A stretch of 64,000 nucleotides of DNA from Rhodopseudomonas sp. BAL398 (GTDB lineage Bacteria > Pseudomonadota > Alphaproteobacteria > Rhizobiales > Xanthobacteraceae), in the NCBI RefSeq assembly GCF_033001325.1, contig NZ_CP133111.1:1488001-1552000 (forward strand), read 5' to 3'. The position numbers and the translations under genes are program-made. Numbering within the stretch: the first letter of the stretch is position 1; every line of letters starts with the position of its first letter. This document shows positions 1 through 9,333 of the stretch, one piece after another. The notes under the pieces are model-generated. The model did not search any database, had not been told where the DNA came from, and was given only the letters and a program-made list of their open reading frames with translations.

Positions 1-671
1 GCTGGTATGTCCGAGGCATCGACGAAAAGCCCGCGGCGATTCCGACGGCATCCGCCGAGCCGGCTGCGCCCGAGCCCGCCGCAACGCAGCCGGTGTTGCA
101 CCCAGGGGTCGCCAATGCGCGGGCCGAATTTGCGCAGGACGCTGTGACGCCCGCCCCCGCTCCGGAAAATGCGCCCGTCGCGCAACCCGCCGAATCACCA
201 TTTCCGAATCCCGCGGTGGCGCTCAATGCCGAGCCGCAAGTGCAGCCCGCCGCAGCCTGGCCGGATCGGCGCGATACGCTGAGTTCGGCGGATCGCGATC
301 CGGGCGCAAGCACTGCGACGCAGACCGCAGTACAGGCCGCGCCCGCCGCCGTGGCGGCCGAAACGCCGGCCGAAACCGCCGCCGGCTCCTCGATCCGGAT
401 GTTGCTCGGTGCACTGGTCACCGCGCTGGCGGTGGCGGGCCTTGCCATCGGAGCGATCGTAAAATTCGGCGGCACCCGGCCCAAGGTCCGGCGTGACGCC
501 AATGGCCGCCCCGATATCTGGGGCGATGCCTTCCCCGCGGCGCCCTCCCCCGACGCCCGCAGCGAGCCGCAGATGCAGTGGATCAAGGTCGCGCGCCAGC
601 GCGAGGAAGTGCTCGATCAGAGCAATGAGATCGAGCGATTGCTCTCGGGCGCAGCCAAGCGGTCGGGTTGA
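1..671 (+). CDS. C-terminal part of an Ala/Pro-rich membrane protein, function unknown
   Basis: The reading frame is open from base 3 and its 5' end lies outside the window. About 125 residues are a low-complexity Ala/Pro/Glu linker. One hydrophobic segment follows (codons near 400-465, containing MLLGALVTALAVAG), then a charged tail of about 65 residues with a WGDAFP motif and a coiled-coil-like end (VARQREEVLDQ). This suggests a single-pass protein with a long disordered region on one side of the membrane. The stop is 2 bp from the convergent gmk stop. I do not recognise the family. Coding is supported by frame length and membrane-segment composition. Confidence 0.6.
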   Translation, partial: WYVRGIDEKPAAIPTASAEPAAPEPAATQPVLHPGVANARAEFAQDAVTPAPAPENAPVAQPAESPFPNPAVALNAEPQVQPAAAWPDRRDTLSSADRDPGASTATQTAVQAAPAAVAAETPAETAAGSSIRMLLGALVTALAVAGLAIGAIVKFGGTRPKVRRDANGRPDIWGDAFPAAPSPDARSEPQMQWIKVARQREEVLDQSNEIERLLSGAAKRSG

Positions 672-673
672 GC

Positions 674-1339
674 CTAACGCTCCAACTGCTGTTGCAATTC
701 GCGCACAAAGGCAGTGAGCCCGGTGCGGCGCTCGCGCTTCAGCCGCTCGGCTTTGAGGATCGACTGCACCTCGGCGAAGGCCTCGTCGAGATCGTGATTG
801 ATGACGATGTAGTCGTATTCGGCGAAGTGACTCATCTCATGGCTGGCGCGGCTCATCCGACCGCGAATGACCTCGTCGGAATCCTGCGCCCTTGTGTGTA
901 GCCGCTTTTCCAGATCCGCCGCCGATGGCGGCAGGATGAACACGCTGACGACGTCGTCGCGGGCCTTCTCGCGCAGTTGCTGGGTGCCCTGCCAGTCGAT
1001 GTCGAACAGCACGTCCTCGCCGGCCGCCAATGCGGCTTCGACAGGCGCCCGCGGGGTGCCGTAGCAATTGTCGAACACATTGGCCCATTCCAGCAATTCA
1101 CCGTTGTCGGTCATTGCCTTGAACCGCGGATGGTCGACGAAGTAATAGTCGCGCCCTTCTTCTTCGCCCGGACGCTTGGTTCGGGTGGTCGCCGACACCG
1201 ACATCTTCAAGCCGGACATGCGCGCGATCAGCAGCCGCGACAGCGTCGTCTTGCCGGCGCCGGATGGCGACGACAGCACGAACATCAAGCCGCGCCGCTC
1301 GAGACTTTCGAAGCCGTGCCCCGAGGCCGTCATGGTCAC
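674..1339 (-). CDS. gmk: Guanylate kinase
   Basis: Converts GMP and ATP to GDP and ADP in the cytoplasm, a step in guanine nucleotide synthesis and salvage. The 221-residue protein has a P-loop (SSPSGAGKTT, about residues 23-32), the GMP-binding region with YYFVDHPRF, and the conserved FDIDWQG motif. Length matches the family. The ATG overlaps the yicC stop by 4 bp (ATGA), so the two are probably translationally coupled. The start is set by this overlap; an internal start just before the P-loop is less likely. It is the last gene of the minus-strand run from mltG. Family assignment is secure. Confidence 0.97.
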   Translation of the reverse strand: MTMTASGHGFESLERRGLMFVLSSPSGAGKTTLSRLLIARMSGLKMSVSATTRTKRPGEEEGRDYYFVDHPRFKAMTDNGELLEWANVFDNCYGTPRAPVEAALAAGEDVLFDIDWQGTQQLREKARDDVVSVFILPPSAADLEKRLHTRAQDSDEVIRGRMSRASHEMSHFAEYDYIVINHDLDEAFAEVQSILKAERLKRERRTGLTAFVRELQQQLER

Positions 1340-2223
1340 TCCAGATTCTGAACTTGCTCGCGGAACTGCTCGACCACGTTCTTCATCGCCAACCCGGCAT
1401 TGGTCAGGTCGAGGTCGTTCGACTTCGAGCAGCAGGTATTGACCTCGCGGTTGAATTCCTGGGACAGGAAATCGAGCTTGCGACCGACCGCGCCGCCCTT
1501 GGCGAGCATCTCGCGGGCCTGGGCGATGTGGGAGGCGATGCGGTCGAGCTCCTCGCGGATATCGGCCTTGGTGGCGATCATGATGGCTTCCTGATGCAGC
1601 CGGTCGGCGTCGAAACGGTCCGACGAGTCGATCAATGCGGCGATCTGTTCCGCCAGCCGCGCCTTGATCGCCTCCGGCTTGCGTCCGGGCGCCGCCTCGG
1701 CCTTGCTGGCGAGCACCTCGATCTCGTCGAGCCGCAGCGACAGGATCTCGCCCAGCGTCGCGCCTTCGCGCTTGCGCATCTCGACCAGGCTGGCGAGCGC
1801 CTGCGCGAACGCGGCCTCGACGGCGACCCGCGCCGCCTTGTCCTCGGTCTCGTCGCTTTCCGGCTCGGCCACTTCGATCACGCCCTTGATCGCCAGCAGC
1901 CCATCGACGCTTGGCGCCACCGCATCGATCTTGCCGGCCAGTTCGGCGGCGACCTTCAGGATCGAATTCAGCACGTCCTCATTGATGCGGATCGTCGACA
2001 ACGCGCCGGCACGCTTGACGCTCAGATTGGCGTAGATCGTGCCGCGCGACAGCACTTCCGCGGCGCGCTTGCGCGCGGCCAGCTCGACGTCGTCCCACCC
2101 CGGCGGCAGCCGCATCCGGAAGTCGAAGCCCTTGGCGTTGACCGACTTCAATTCCCATTCGAACGTATACGGCCCGCTATTGCCGTGGCTGCGTGCAAAC
2201 CCGGTCATGCTCGATAACGACAT
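1336..2223 (-). CDS. yicC: YicC-family endoribonuclease
   Basis: The protein is 295 residues. Its N-terminus (SLSSMTGFAR) is the hallmark of the YicC family, and the DUF1732 C-terminus (FLSQEFNREVNT ... REQVQN) is intact. E. coli YicC is reported to be an endoribonuclease that affects small-RNA turnover; that role is transferred from family knowledge. The gene lies about 100 bp downstream of mltG and overlaps gmk by 4 bp. yicC-gmk adjacency is common in Rhizobiales. Nothing is truncated. Confidence 0.93.
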   Translation of the reverse strand: MSLSSMTGFARSHGNSGPYTFEWELKSVNAKGFDFRMRLPPGWDDVELAARKRAAEVLSRGTIYANLSVKRAGALSTIRINEDVLNSILKVAAELAGKIDAVAPSVDGLLAIKGVIEVAEPESDETEDKAARVAVEAAFAQALASLVEMRKREGATLGEILSLRLDEIEVLASKAEAAPGRKPEAIKARLAEQIAALIDSSDRFDADRLHQEAIMIATKADIREELDRIASHIAQAREMLAKGGAVGRKLDFLSQEFNREVNTCCSKSNDLDLTNAGLAMKNVVEQFREQVQNLE

Positions 2224-2324
2224 CGCGTGATGGTCTCCGCAGATTTCAGGTTTGAGATTCGGTCAGACGACGGCGGCGACCTTAGCCATGATCCGTCGCC
2301 GTGTGAACGGTATGACCGGCAAAG

Positions 2325-3551
2325 CTATTGCCGGTGGGCTCCGGTGCGTCCGCGCCGCTTGGACGGTTTCGGAGTCGGCAGGGGCTTGTCCGGCTCGGCC
2401 GAGGCATTGGCGTCGGGCGCGATCGTGGCGGTCGGGTCCTGATCGTCCGTCGATTCGGCCGCGTCGTTCTTGGTCTGCTTTTCCTGCGCGCGCAGCTTGG
2501 CGACGTTCTTCTGGTGCTGGTCGTAGGTCTCGGTGAAGGTGTGACCGCCGGTGCCGTCGGCGACGAAGAACAGATCTCGGGTCCGCGCCGGATTGGCGGC
2601 GGCTTCCAGCGAGGCGCGACCGGGATTGGCGATCGGACCCGGCGGCAGGCCGTCGATCACATAGGTGTTGTAGGGTGAAGGCTGCTGGATCTCGCTGCGC
2701 TTGATCGGGCGGCCCAACGTGCCCTTGCCGCCGACCAGCCCGTAAATAATGGTCGGGTCGGATTGCAGCTTCATGTTGCGCCGCAACCGGTTGACGAACA
2801 CGGCTGCGACCCGGCTGCGTTCGTCGGCCCTGCCGGTTTCCTTCTCAACGATCGAGGCCAATGTCACCAGTTGCTCGGGCGTCTTGACCGGAACGTCGGG
2901 ATTGCGCCGCTCCCAGATCTCGGCGAGCACCCGCTTTTGCTCGCGCTCCATGCGCTGGATCACCTTCTCGCGCAACGTGCCGCGCGGAAACTTGTAGGTC
3001 TCCGGCATCAACGAGCCCTCGCGCGGGATCTCCCGGATCCCGCCGGAAAAAATATCATTGTCGGACAGCCGGGCCACGATCTGTTCCGAGGTCAGGCCTT
3101 CCGGAATCGTCACCGCGTGCTGCACCACCTTGCCTTCAACGATGGTGCCGATCACGTCGCGCAGGCTGGCGTTCTTCTGGAACAGATACTCGCCCGGCTT
3201 CAGGCCGGCGCGCGCCTTCAGCGCGAACACGCTGCCGATGAAGGCCCAGCGGTTGCTGTCGATCACCCCCTGGCGCTGCAGAATGTCGCCGATGTCGCCC
3301 ATGCCGGCGCGCGGCGGAATGTTGACGATCTTGTCTTCCTGCAGCGGCCCGGGCGCCTCGATCTTCTGCTTGCCATAGACGTAAATGCCGCCGGCACCGA
3401 GCATCACGACGAGCAACAGCGTAATGATGGCATTGCCTATCACGATGAACGGATTGCGGGCCCGGTCGGACCGCTTCGGCGGCGGCGGCACCTGCTCCGG
3501 CTCCAACGCTGCGCGCGGGCTTCTCGGTGAAATCGGCGGCCTTTCACTCAT
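2325..3551 (-). CDS. mltG: Endolytic murein transglycosylase MltG
   Basis: Cleaves nascent peptidoglycan strands in the periplasm and is thought to set glycan chain length. The 408-residue protein has a cytoplasmic Pro/Arg-rich N-terminus, one membrane helix (about residues 36-60) and a periplasmic YceG domain with the catalytic motif SIVEKETG (233-240) followed by VFVNRLR. It ends in a Lys/Pro-rich tail of about 40 residues (PKPSKRRGR) beyond the catalytic domain, longer than in E. coli and probably disordered. The 285 bp between it and fabF hold no gene I can support and may carry its promoter. Confidence 0.95.
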   Translation of the reverse strand: MSERPPISPRSPRAALEPEQVPPPPKRSDRARNPFIVIGNAIITLLLVVMLGAGGIYVYGKQKIEAPGPLQEDKIVNIPPRAGMGDIGDILQRQGVIDSNRWAFIGSVFALKARAGLKPGEYLFQKNASLRDVIGTIVEGKVVQHAVTIPEGLTSEQIVARLSDNDIFSGGIREIPREGSLMPETYKFPRGTLREKVIQRMEREQKRVLAEIWERRNPDVPVKTPEQLVTLASIVEKETGRADERSRVAAVFVNRLRRNMKLQSDPTIIYGLVGGKGTLGRPIKRSEIQQPSPYNTYVIDGLPPGPIANPGRASLEAAANPARTRDLFFVADGTGGHTFTETYDQHQKNVAKLRAQEKQTKNDAAESTDDQDPTATIAPDANASAEPDKPLPTPKPSKRRGRTGAHRQ

Positions 3552-3836
3552 CGGTGCAACCTAAAGTCCTATCGGTTCAATTTTGACTTGTCGCAACGAC
3601 CGCTTAGTCGCTGCGCGCCGGTTCCGATCGATTGCGGCATCGCCTGCTCGCGGGGATTCTTTAGCTTATTTCGGCTCCTACGGCACAGCTGAAACTTCGG
3701 AATCGCATCACAACCGGGGTTGTACCGGAGTTGTTTCAGATCGCTTTGCACCGTCGCAGGCGCCAAGTCAAAATGATCGGCCACCCTAGAAGATCGCAGC
3801 GATTGCGGCGAAATGGTGAAGCCGCCGCATCGCGCG

Positions 3837-5102
3837 CTAATTGACCACGCGCTGGACAATCAACGATGCGTTGGTGCCGCCGAAGCCGAATGAATTGGAC
3901 AGCGCAACATTGATTTCGCGCGACCGCGGCTTCCACGGCACGAGGTCGATCGCGGTGTCGACCGATGGATTGTCGAGATTGATGGTCGGCGGCGCAACAT
4001 TGTCGCGAATCGCCAGGATGCAGAAAATCGCCTCGACCGCACCGGCCGCGCCAAGCAGATGCCCGGTGGAGGATTTGGTCGAGGACATCGACACCGTCGA
4101 TGCCGCATTGCCGAGCAGGCGTTGCGCCGCGCCGAGCTCGATCTCGTCGCCGAGCGGCGTCGAGGTTCCGTGCGCGTTGATGTAGTTGAGATCGGACACC
4201 GAGATGCCGGCGCGCTTCATTGCCGCGCTCATGCAACGAAACGCCCCGTCGCCGTCGGGAGACGGCGCGGTGATATGATAGGCGTCGCCTGACATGCCAT
4301 AGCCGATCAGTTCGGCGTAGATCCGCGCGCCACGCGCCTTGGCATGTTCGTATTCCTCGAGCACGACGACCCCGGCGCCCTCACCCATCACGAAGCCGTC
4401 GCGATCCTTGTCGTAGGGCCGCGAGGCCTTTTGCGGCGTATCGTTAAACCCGGTCGACAGCGCCCGCGAGGCGCAAAATCCCGCCATCGCCAGCCGGCTG
4501 ATCGGTGATTCGGTGCCGCCCGCGACCATCACGTCGGCGTCGCCCAGCGCAATCAGCCGGCCGGCGTCGCCGATCGCATGCGCGCCGGTCGAGCACGCCG
4601 TCACCACGGCGTGGTTCGGCCCCTTCAGGCCGTGCGCGATCGACACATAGCCGGAGGCGAGATTGATCAGGCGGCCGGGAATGAAGAACGGCGAGATCTT
4701 GCGCGGCCCGCGTTCCTTGAGCAGCAACGCGGTATCGGCAATGCCGGACAGCCCGCCGATGCCCGACCCGATCATCGTGCCGGTGGCGCAGCGCTCATCC
4801 TCGGTCGAGGGGTGCCAGTCGGCGTCGTCGAGCGCCTGCTTGGCCGCACACATCGCATAGACGATGAAGTCATCGACCTTGCGTTGGTCCTTCGGCTCCA
4901 TCCACTGATCGGGATTGAAGGTGTCTCCGGTGCCATCGCCACGCGGAATGACGCAGGCGATTCGGCTGGTCAGATCGGACACGTCGAACGTATCGATCTG
5001 CTTGGCACCGCTGTCGCCGTTGAGGATCCGCTTCCAGGTCGCCTCAACGCCGCAGCCGAGAGGCGAAACCATGCCAAGGCCTGTGACGACAACCCGCCTC
5101 AT
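3837..5102 (-). CDS. fabF: 3-oxoacyl-ACP synthase II
   Basis: Elongates acyl-ACP with malonyl-ACP in type II fatty acid synthesis. The Cys-His-His triad is visible: Cys170 in TACSTG, His in NAHGTSTPLGD, and His in KSSTGHLLGAAGA. I chose the ATG at 5102 (MRRVVVTGLG): a GGAG lies 8 bases upstream and the protein then begins like other FabF enzymes. A GTG 33 bp further upstream is open but would add 11 unconserved residues. The gene follows acpP by about 100 bp, the standard fabG-acpP-fabF order. Length is 421 residues. Confidence 0.96.
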   Translation of the reverse strand: MRRVVVTGLGMVSPLGCGVEATWKRILNGDSGAKQIDTFDVSDLTSRIACVIPRGDGTGDTFNPDQWMEPKDQRKVDDFIVYAMCAAKQALDDADWHPSTEDERCATGTMIGSGIGGLSGIADTALLLKERGPRKISPFFIPGRLINLASGYVSIAHGLKGPNHAVVTACSTGAHAIGDAGRLIALGDADVMVAGGTESPISRLAMAGFCASRALSTGFNDTPQKASRPYDKDRDGFVMGEGAGVVVLEEYEHAKARGARIYAELIGYGMSGDAYHITAPSPDGDGAFRCMSAAMKRAGISVSDLNYINAHGTSTPLGDEIELGAAQRLLGNAASTVSMSSTKSSTGHLLGAAGAVEAIFCILAIRDNVAPPTINLDNPSVDTAIDLVPWKPRSREINVALSNSFGFGGTNASLIVQRVVN

Positions 5103-5200
5103 ATACAATACTCCAGCTCGGCACCCGCGACCCACAACAAGAAGCCGGTGGACCGCGGCGTCGCGGCCCGTCCGGCTTCATCAGTTGCTGCGCGAAGGTG

Positions 5201-5440
5201 TCAGCTCTTCGCGTTCTTTTCGAGAAACTTGGTGGCATCGCCGACCGTCAAGATCGTCTCGGCGGCATCGTCCGGAATCTCGCAACCGAATTCTTCTTCG
5301 AACGCCATCACGAGTTCGACCGTATCGAGGCTGTCGGCGCCGAGATCGTCAATAAAGCTCGCATTGTCGACCACTTTTTCGGGTTCGACACCAAGGTGTT
5401 CCACCACGATCTTCTTAACCCGCTCGCCAATCTCGCTCAT
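5201..5440 (-). CDS. acpP: Acyl carrier protein
   Basis: Carries growing fatty acyl chains on 4'-phosphopantetheine. The 79-residue acidic protein has the attachment serine at residue 37 in GADSLD and the usual four-helix pattern. The start is the ATG at 5440 ([10 protein letters not shown]); a longer open frame upstream gives a poorly conserved N-terminus and is rejected. A purine-rich stretch (GGGG) sits about 8 bases before the ATG. The gene lies between fabG and fabF. The 302-bp upstream gap probably holds a dedicated promoter, since acpP is normally highly expressed. Confidence 0.97.
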   Translation of the reverse strand: MSEIGERVKKIVVEHLGVEPEKVVDNASFIDDLGADSLDTVELVMAFEEEFGCEIPDDAAETILTVGDATKFLEKNAKS

Positions 5441-5742
5441 CGTATAACCCCGTGCTGTTCCATTGGACCCGACCGACAAACGATACGAGCCATCGTGGTG
5501 CGTTAACTCGTTAAGTTCTCGTCGCAATCGCGCAGTGTAGTGATTTTGCCCCGTCCCCGACGGTCGAAGCCGGGCTATCGACGCCAAGCTCCGCACCGCC
5601 AATATACAGGGTTTCGAATTCCTGCAATGGCCTTCTTTGTCCATCCGCTGGTGGTTCGGTTATCATACTTCCGATGCATTGACCACAAGGCCCAACGGCC
5701 CCCAAGTGACGCATTTGCACCGCCAAATGCGCGCAAGTCACG
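5441..5742. other. Intergenic region between acpP and fabG (302 bp)
   Basis: No gene is supported here. Short open frames on both strands have no recognisable family or good ribosome-binding site. The position upstream of acpP makes it the likely place for an acpP promoter, but I could not find a convincing -35/-10 pair by eye. Confidence 0.5.
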
Positions 5743-6480
5743 TCAAATCATCGCCATGCCGCCGTTGACGTGAAGTGTCTGGCCGGTGACATAGGCGGCT
5801 TCGTTGGAGGCGAGATAAACCGCCGCCGCCGCAATGTCGTCCGGCGAGCCCAATCGTCCGGCCGGTACCTTTGTCAGAATCGCCTCGCGCTGCTTGTCGT
5901 TCAGCGCATCGGTCATCGGCGTTGCGATGAAGCCCGGGGCGATGCAATTGGCGGTGACGTTGCGCTTGGCGTATTCGGCGCCCAGCGTCTTGATCATGCC
6001 GATCAACCCGGCCTTGGCCGCCGTGTAGTTGCCCTGCCCCGGATTGCCGGTGACGCCGACCACCGATGTGATCGCGATGATGCGGCCGAATCGCTTGCGC
6101 ATCATCAGCTTGGTCGCTGCGCGCGCCAGCCGGAAGGTCGCGGTCAGATTGACATTGATGACCTCGTCCCAGTCCTCGTCCTTCAACTGCACGAACAGAT
6201 TGTCGCGGGTGATGCCGGCATTGCTCACCAGGATATCGAGCTGCCCCATCGCCTGCTCGGCCGCCGGCACCAGCGCCTCGACCGCGGCGGCGTCGGACAG
6301 GTTGCACGGCAGGATGTGGGTGCGCTCACCGAACTTGGCGGCCAGCGCCTCCAGCGCCTCGTGCCGCGTCCCCGACAGCGCCACCGTGGCGCCCTGGGCG
6401 TGCAACGCCTGCGCGATCGCCCCGCCAATGCCCCCGGTCGCGCCGGTGACCAGCGCGGTCTTGCCTGTTAGATCGAACAT
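5743..6480 (-). CDS. fabG: 3-oxoacyl-ACP reductase
   Basis: NADPH-dependent reduction of 3-oxoacyl-ACP in fatty acid elongation. The 245-residue short-chain dehydrogenase has the cofactor motif TGATGGIGG (12-20), NAGI (87-90) and the triad Ser139, Tyr152 and Lys156 (NYTAAK). The start ATG at 6480 lies 18 bp after the fabD stop, with a purine-rich site (AAGGAGA) just upstream, so fabD-fabG is an operon. The fab context separates it from the two generic SDR enzymes elsewhere in the window. Confidence 0.96.
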   Translation of the reverse strand: MFDLTGKTALVTGATGGIGGAIAQALHAQGATVALSGTRHEALEALAAKFGERTHILPCNLSDAAAVEALVPAAEQAMGQLDILVSNAGITRDNLFVQLKDEDWDEVINVNLTATFRLARAATKLMMRKRFGRIIAITSVVGVTGNPGQGNYTAAKAGLIGMIKTLGAEYAKRNVTANCIAPGFIATPMTDALNDKQREAILTKVPAGRLGSPDDIAAAAVYLASNEAAYVTGQTLHVNGGMAMI

Positions 6481-6498
6481 GCTGTCTCCTTGGTCGGC

Positions 6499-7458
6499 TC
6501 ACGCCGAATGCGACGCGGCGAGCGCGTCCTTGGCCGCCGCGATATCACTGGGGCCACCGACCGACACGCCAACGGCGCCATCGGCGATGCGCTTGACCAG
6601 ACCGCTCAAAACTTTGCCGGCGCCGAGTTCGAAAAACCGGGTGACGCCATGGTCGGCCATATAGGCCACCGATTCGCGCCAGCGTACCGTGCCGGTGACC
6701 TGTTCGGCCAGTCGGGTGCGGATTTCGTCCGGATCGGTGATCGGCGCTGCCAGCACGTTGCACACCAGCGGCGATACCGGAGCCTTGATGGCGACGCCGA
6801 CAAGCGCCTCCGCCATCGCCTCGGCCGCCGGCTGCATCAGGGTGCAATGGAACGGCGCCGACACCGGCAGCAGCATCGCGCGCCGGGCGCCCTTGGTCTT
6901 GGCGATCTCGAGCGCGCGCTCGACCGCGCCCTTGTGGCCCGAGACCACCACCTGACCGCCGCCATTGTCATTGGCGGCCTGGCAGACCTCACCTTGCGCG
7001 GCCTCGTCTGCGATAGCGACCGCCGCCTCGTAGTCGAGCCCGAGCAACGCCGCCATCGCGCCGACCCCGACCGGGACCGCCTTCTGCATCGCCCGCCCCC
7101 GGGTCCGCAGCAATCGCGCGGCATCGGTGATGGTCAGGCTGCCTGCGGCCGCCAGCGCTGAATATTCCCCGAGCGAATGCCCGGCGACGAATGCGGCATC
7201 GCGGCCGACCGAAAACCCGGCCTCGGTCTCCAACACGCGTAACGTCGCCAGCGACACTGCCATCAGCGCCGGCTGGGCATTTTCGGTCAATTGCAGCGTT
7301 TCGGCCGGGCCATCCCAAATAATCGCGGTCAGTTTCTCGCCGAGAGCCGCGTCGACCTCGTCGAACACCGCGCGCGCCGCCGGAAATGCCTCGGCCAGCG
7401 CCCTGCCCATGCCGACCGTCTGGGAACCTTGCCCCGGAAAGGTAAATGCTGCGGTCAT
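6499..7458 (-). CDS. fabD: Malonyl-CoA:ACP transacylase
   Basis: Loads malonyl groups onto ACP to feed fatty acid elongation. The 319-residue protein has the N-terminal PGQGSQ motif (8-13), the nucleophile Ser95 in GHSLGEYSAL, and a late-domain His in PFHCTLM. It is the first gene of the minus-strand fab run and is divergent from the diguanylate cyclase gene. The intervening 290 bp should hold both promoters. Confidence 0.96.
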   Translation of the reverse strand: MTAAFTFPGQGSQTVGMGRALAEAFPAARAVFDEVDAALGEKLTAIIWDGPAETLQLTENAQPALMAVSLATLRVLETEAGFSVGRDAAFVAGHSLGEYSALAAAGSLTITDAARLLRTRGRAMQKAVPVGVGAMAALLGLDYEAAVAIADEAAQGEVCQAANDNGGGQVVVSGHKGAVERALEIAKTKGARRAMLLPVSAPFHCTLMQPAAEAMAEALVGVAIKAPVSPLVCNVLAAPITDPDEIRTRLAEQVTGTVRWRESVAYMADHGVTRFFELGAGKVLSGLVKRIADGAVGVSVGGPSDIAAAKDALAASHSA

Positions 7459-7750
7459 CTGCGCCCCTGAATGTCACTAAAGTGCGCCGAAAGACACCGC
7501 CCGGCCCGGCAATGTCAAGCTGGACTGAGGCCGGACGCCATAGCAGCCCCGCCGCCATTCTGGACGATGGCACCGCCATCGCGAGCGCAACCGGCCTTTA
7601 TGGAAAGCCGCGGCACAACAGCCGATCAGCCGATTCGCTGCCAGAGAAAATTTACCCTGGCCCGCAATTGCGGATAATTCTTAAAACCCTTTCGACATTC
7701 GCGTCGTTATTGGATGACATCATTCGAATGGCGCCTCCTTGAATTTGAAC
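7459..7750. promoter_or_regulatory. Divergent intergenic region fabD / GGDEF gene
   Basis: About 290 bp separates two divergent genes, so it must contain a promoter for each. It includes an A+T-richer stretch near 7640-7730 (AAAATTTACC and TTCTTAAAACCC) that could be core promoter. No clear consensus box pair or operator could be fixed by eye. No coding sequence is supported. Confidence 0.4.
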
Positions 7751-9031
7751 ATGAACAATGCAACGAACGACCATCGGCATTCTGCTGCAACAGCAGATCA
7801 GCGATGGCGATCAAACCGCTTGAGCAGATGGCTGGTTTGCGGGCCTCAGCCGCAGCCACAGCCGATCGCCAAGAAATTGCTCCTGCAGGGCCAGACCAAG
7901 CTGCGGACGCTTGTGCTGGCGATCGTCGGAACCACACTGACCGTTGGCTTTGCCGCTTACCTGACAGGAGCCGTTTGGGCTTACGTCTGGTTGGGGATCG
8001 AACTACTGCTCGACGTCGGCAGGATGGTCTCCGTGGTCGCCCTGCAAAGGGCGACGGCATCGGGCCGCGACGGCGATACCTCGTCGCCGATCATTCTCGC
8101 TCTTATCTGGTCGACGACCTTTGCGGTTGGCTGCGCGATGTGCGTGCTGTCGGGCGTTCCGGCACTGACCTTGCTCGCCGGCATGGCGGTCGCGGGGCTG
8201 GCGGGCGGGATTTCCTCTCGCAACGCGGGAACGCCGCGGTTTGGAATTGCGCAGATCGTCATCCTGGTGACGCCCTTCGCCCTGGCCACGATCTTCTCGC
8301 CGATTCCCCATTTGCACATCGTGGCCGCGCTGTTTCCGATCTACGGGATCGGCGTGGTGGTCATTTTGCTGGAGAACTACCAAATCCTCCTCGATTTGCT
8401 GCTCTCCGAGAGCAAGAACCTTCGGCTGGCGAGCTACGACGCCCTGACCGGCCTGCCCAACCGGATGATGAAAAGCAAACGGCTGGCCCAATTGCTCGAC
8501 AAGAAGGTCTTGGCATCCCGAACCGGCCGCAAGCCGTTCACGGTGTTCTGGCTCGATCTCGACGGCTTCAAAAAGATCAATGACGAGTACGGCCACGCGG
8601 CTGGCGACGCCGTCCTGGTTTGCGTCGCGGACCGGTTGCGCGATGTCGTTCGTGACGACGACGTCATCTTCCGCATCGGCGGCGATGAATTCGTCACCAT
8701 CCTGCCGGGTGCAGCGCCGGCCGAAGCCGAAGCCTATGCGCGCCGAATCATCGCCCGCATCACCGAGCCCTTCGACCTCGGCCTCGGCACGCCTCTCAAT
8801 GTCGGGATCACCATCGGCAGCGCCTGCTTCCCGCAGGATGGCGTCACCGCCGATGAATTATTGCGCGCGGCCGACAGCGCCATGTACGCAGCCAAACGCC
8901 GCGGCAAGGGCGTCCACGTCGCTCACGGCACCTGGTCCGTCGAGACCGTGGAACTTGTTCCCGAGCCCGACGCCGACCTCGGAATGGCCCGCCGCACCGA
9001 GAAGCCTGCGGAACCCGGCTATCATATCTGA
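7751..9031 (+). CDS. Membrane-bound GGDEF diguanylate cyclase
   Basis: Predicted to make cyclic di-GMP from two GTP at the inner membrane. Roughly six hydrophobic segments fill residues about 45-215. A GGDEF domain follows, starting at YDALTGLPNR. The active motif GGDEF is intact (310-314). An RxxD inhibitory I-site (RDDD, 301-304) sits exactly five residues before it, so product feedback inhibition is likely. No periplasmic sensor family is recognised. I chose ATG 7751; a TTG at 7739 is possible. The gene stands alone, divergent from fabD. Confidence 0.9.
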   Translation: MNNATNDHRHSAATADQRWRSNRLSRWLVCGPQPQPQPIAKKLLLQGQTKLRTLVLAIVGTTLTVGFAAYLTGAVWAYVWLGIELLLDVGRMVSVVALQRATASGRDGDTSSPIILALIWSTTFAVGCAMCVLSGVPALTLLAGMAVAGLAGGISSRNAGTPRFGIAQIVILVTPFALATIFSPIPHLHIVAALFPIYGIGVVVILLENYQILLDLLLSESKNLRLASYDALTGLPNRMMKSKRLAQLLDKKVLASRTGRKPFTVFWLDLDGFKKINDEYGHAAGDAVLVCVADRLRDVVRDDDVIFRIGGDEFVTILPGAAPAEAEAYARRIIARITEPFDLGLGTPLNVGITIGSACFPQDGVTADELLRAADSAMYAAKRRGKGVHVAHGTWSVETVELVPEPDADLGMARRTEKPAEPGYHI

Positions 9032-9102
9032 TCAGCCGGGCTGATCAGCTGCCGGCGAAATTGCCCGGGCGACGGCTGGCCGCGCTGATCTGCGGCCAAC
9101 GC

Positions 9103-9130
9103 TTGCCAATTCGTCAAAACCCCCTATAAC
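9103..9130 (+). promoter_or_regulatory. Putative promoter of the rpsF-rpsR operon
   Basis: A TTGCCA (9103-9108) and a TATAAC (9125-9130) are spaced 16 bp apart, close to the housekeeping consensus. Transcription would begin near 9137 and give a leader of about 195 nt before rpsF. This is a by-eye prediction. Confidence 0.55.
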
Positions 9131-9136
9131 CCGCGC

Positions 9137-9333
9137 ATCCGCAGATCCCGGCCGGGAGCTGAACGGACGGTCTCATCAATTTCACCTGCAAATTCAATCT
9201 GTATGGCGATTTGATGCGGCAGGGCCAGTTGGCCCGTCGTCCCGTGCTTCCGCCTTCTGAGCATTCCGAGTCCTTTCCGAAGGTCTCGAAGGGCTTGCCG
9301 CCAGGATCAGCGCTAACCTTGGAAAGGACAGCC
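9137..9333 (+). promoter_or_regulatory. Long 5' leader of rpsF
   Basis: About 197 nt lie between the predicted transcription start and the rpsF ATG. There is a small hairpin GGGCCAGTTGGCCC around 9224-9237 and CCG-containing stretches further down (TTCCGAAGG and CTTGCCGCCAG). Many bacteria control this operon by S6:S18 binding to an rpsF leader RNA. Whether this leader carries that motif is inference from length and position only. Open reading through the leader in the rpsF frame is judged non-coding. Confidence 0.3.

Noticed and set aside
5441-5644. N-terminal extension of acpP (68 codons)
   Set aside because: ACP families start at the [10 protein letters not shown] region; the extension is basic and unconserved in type.
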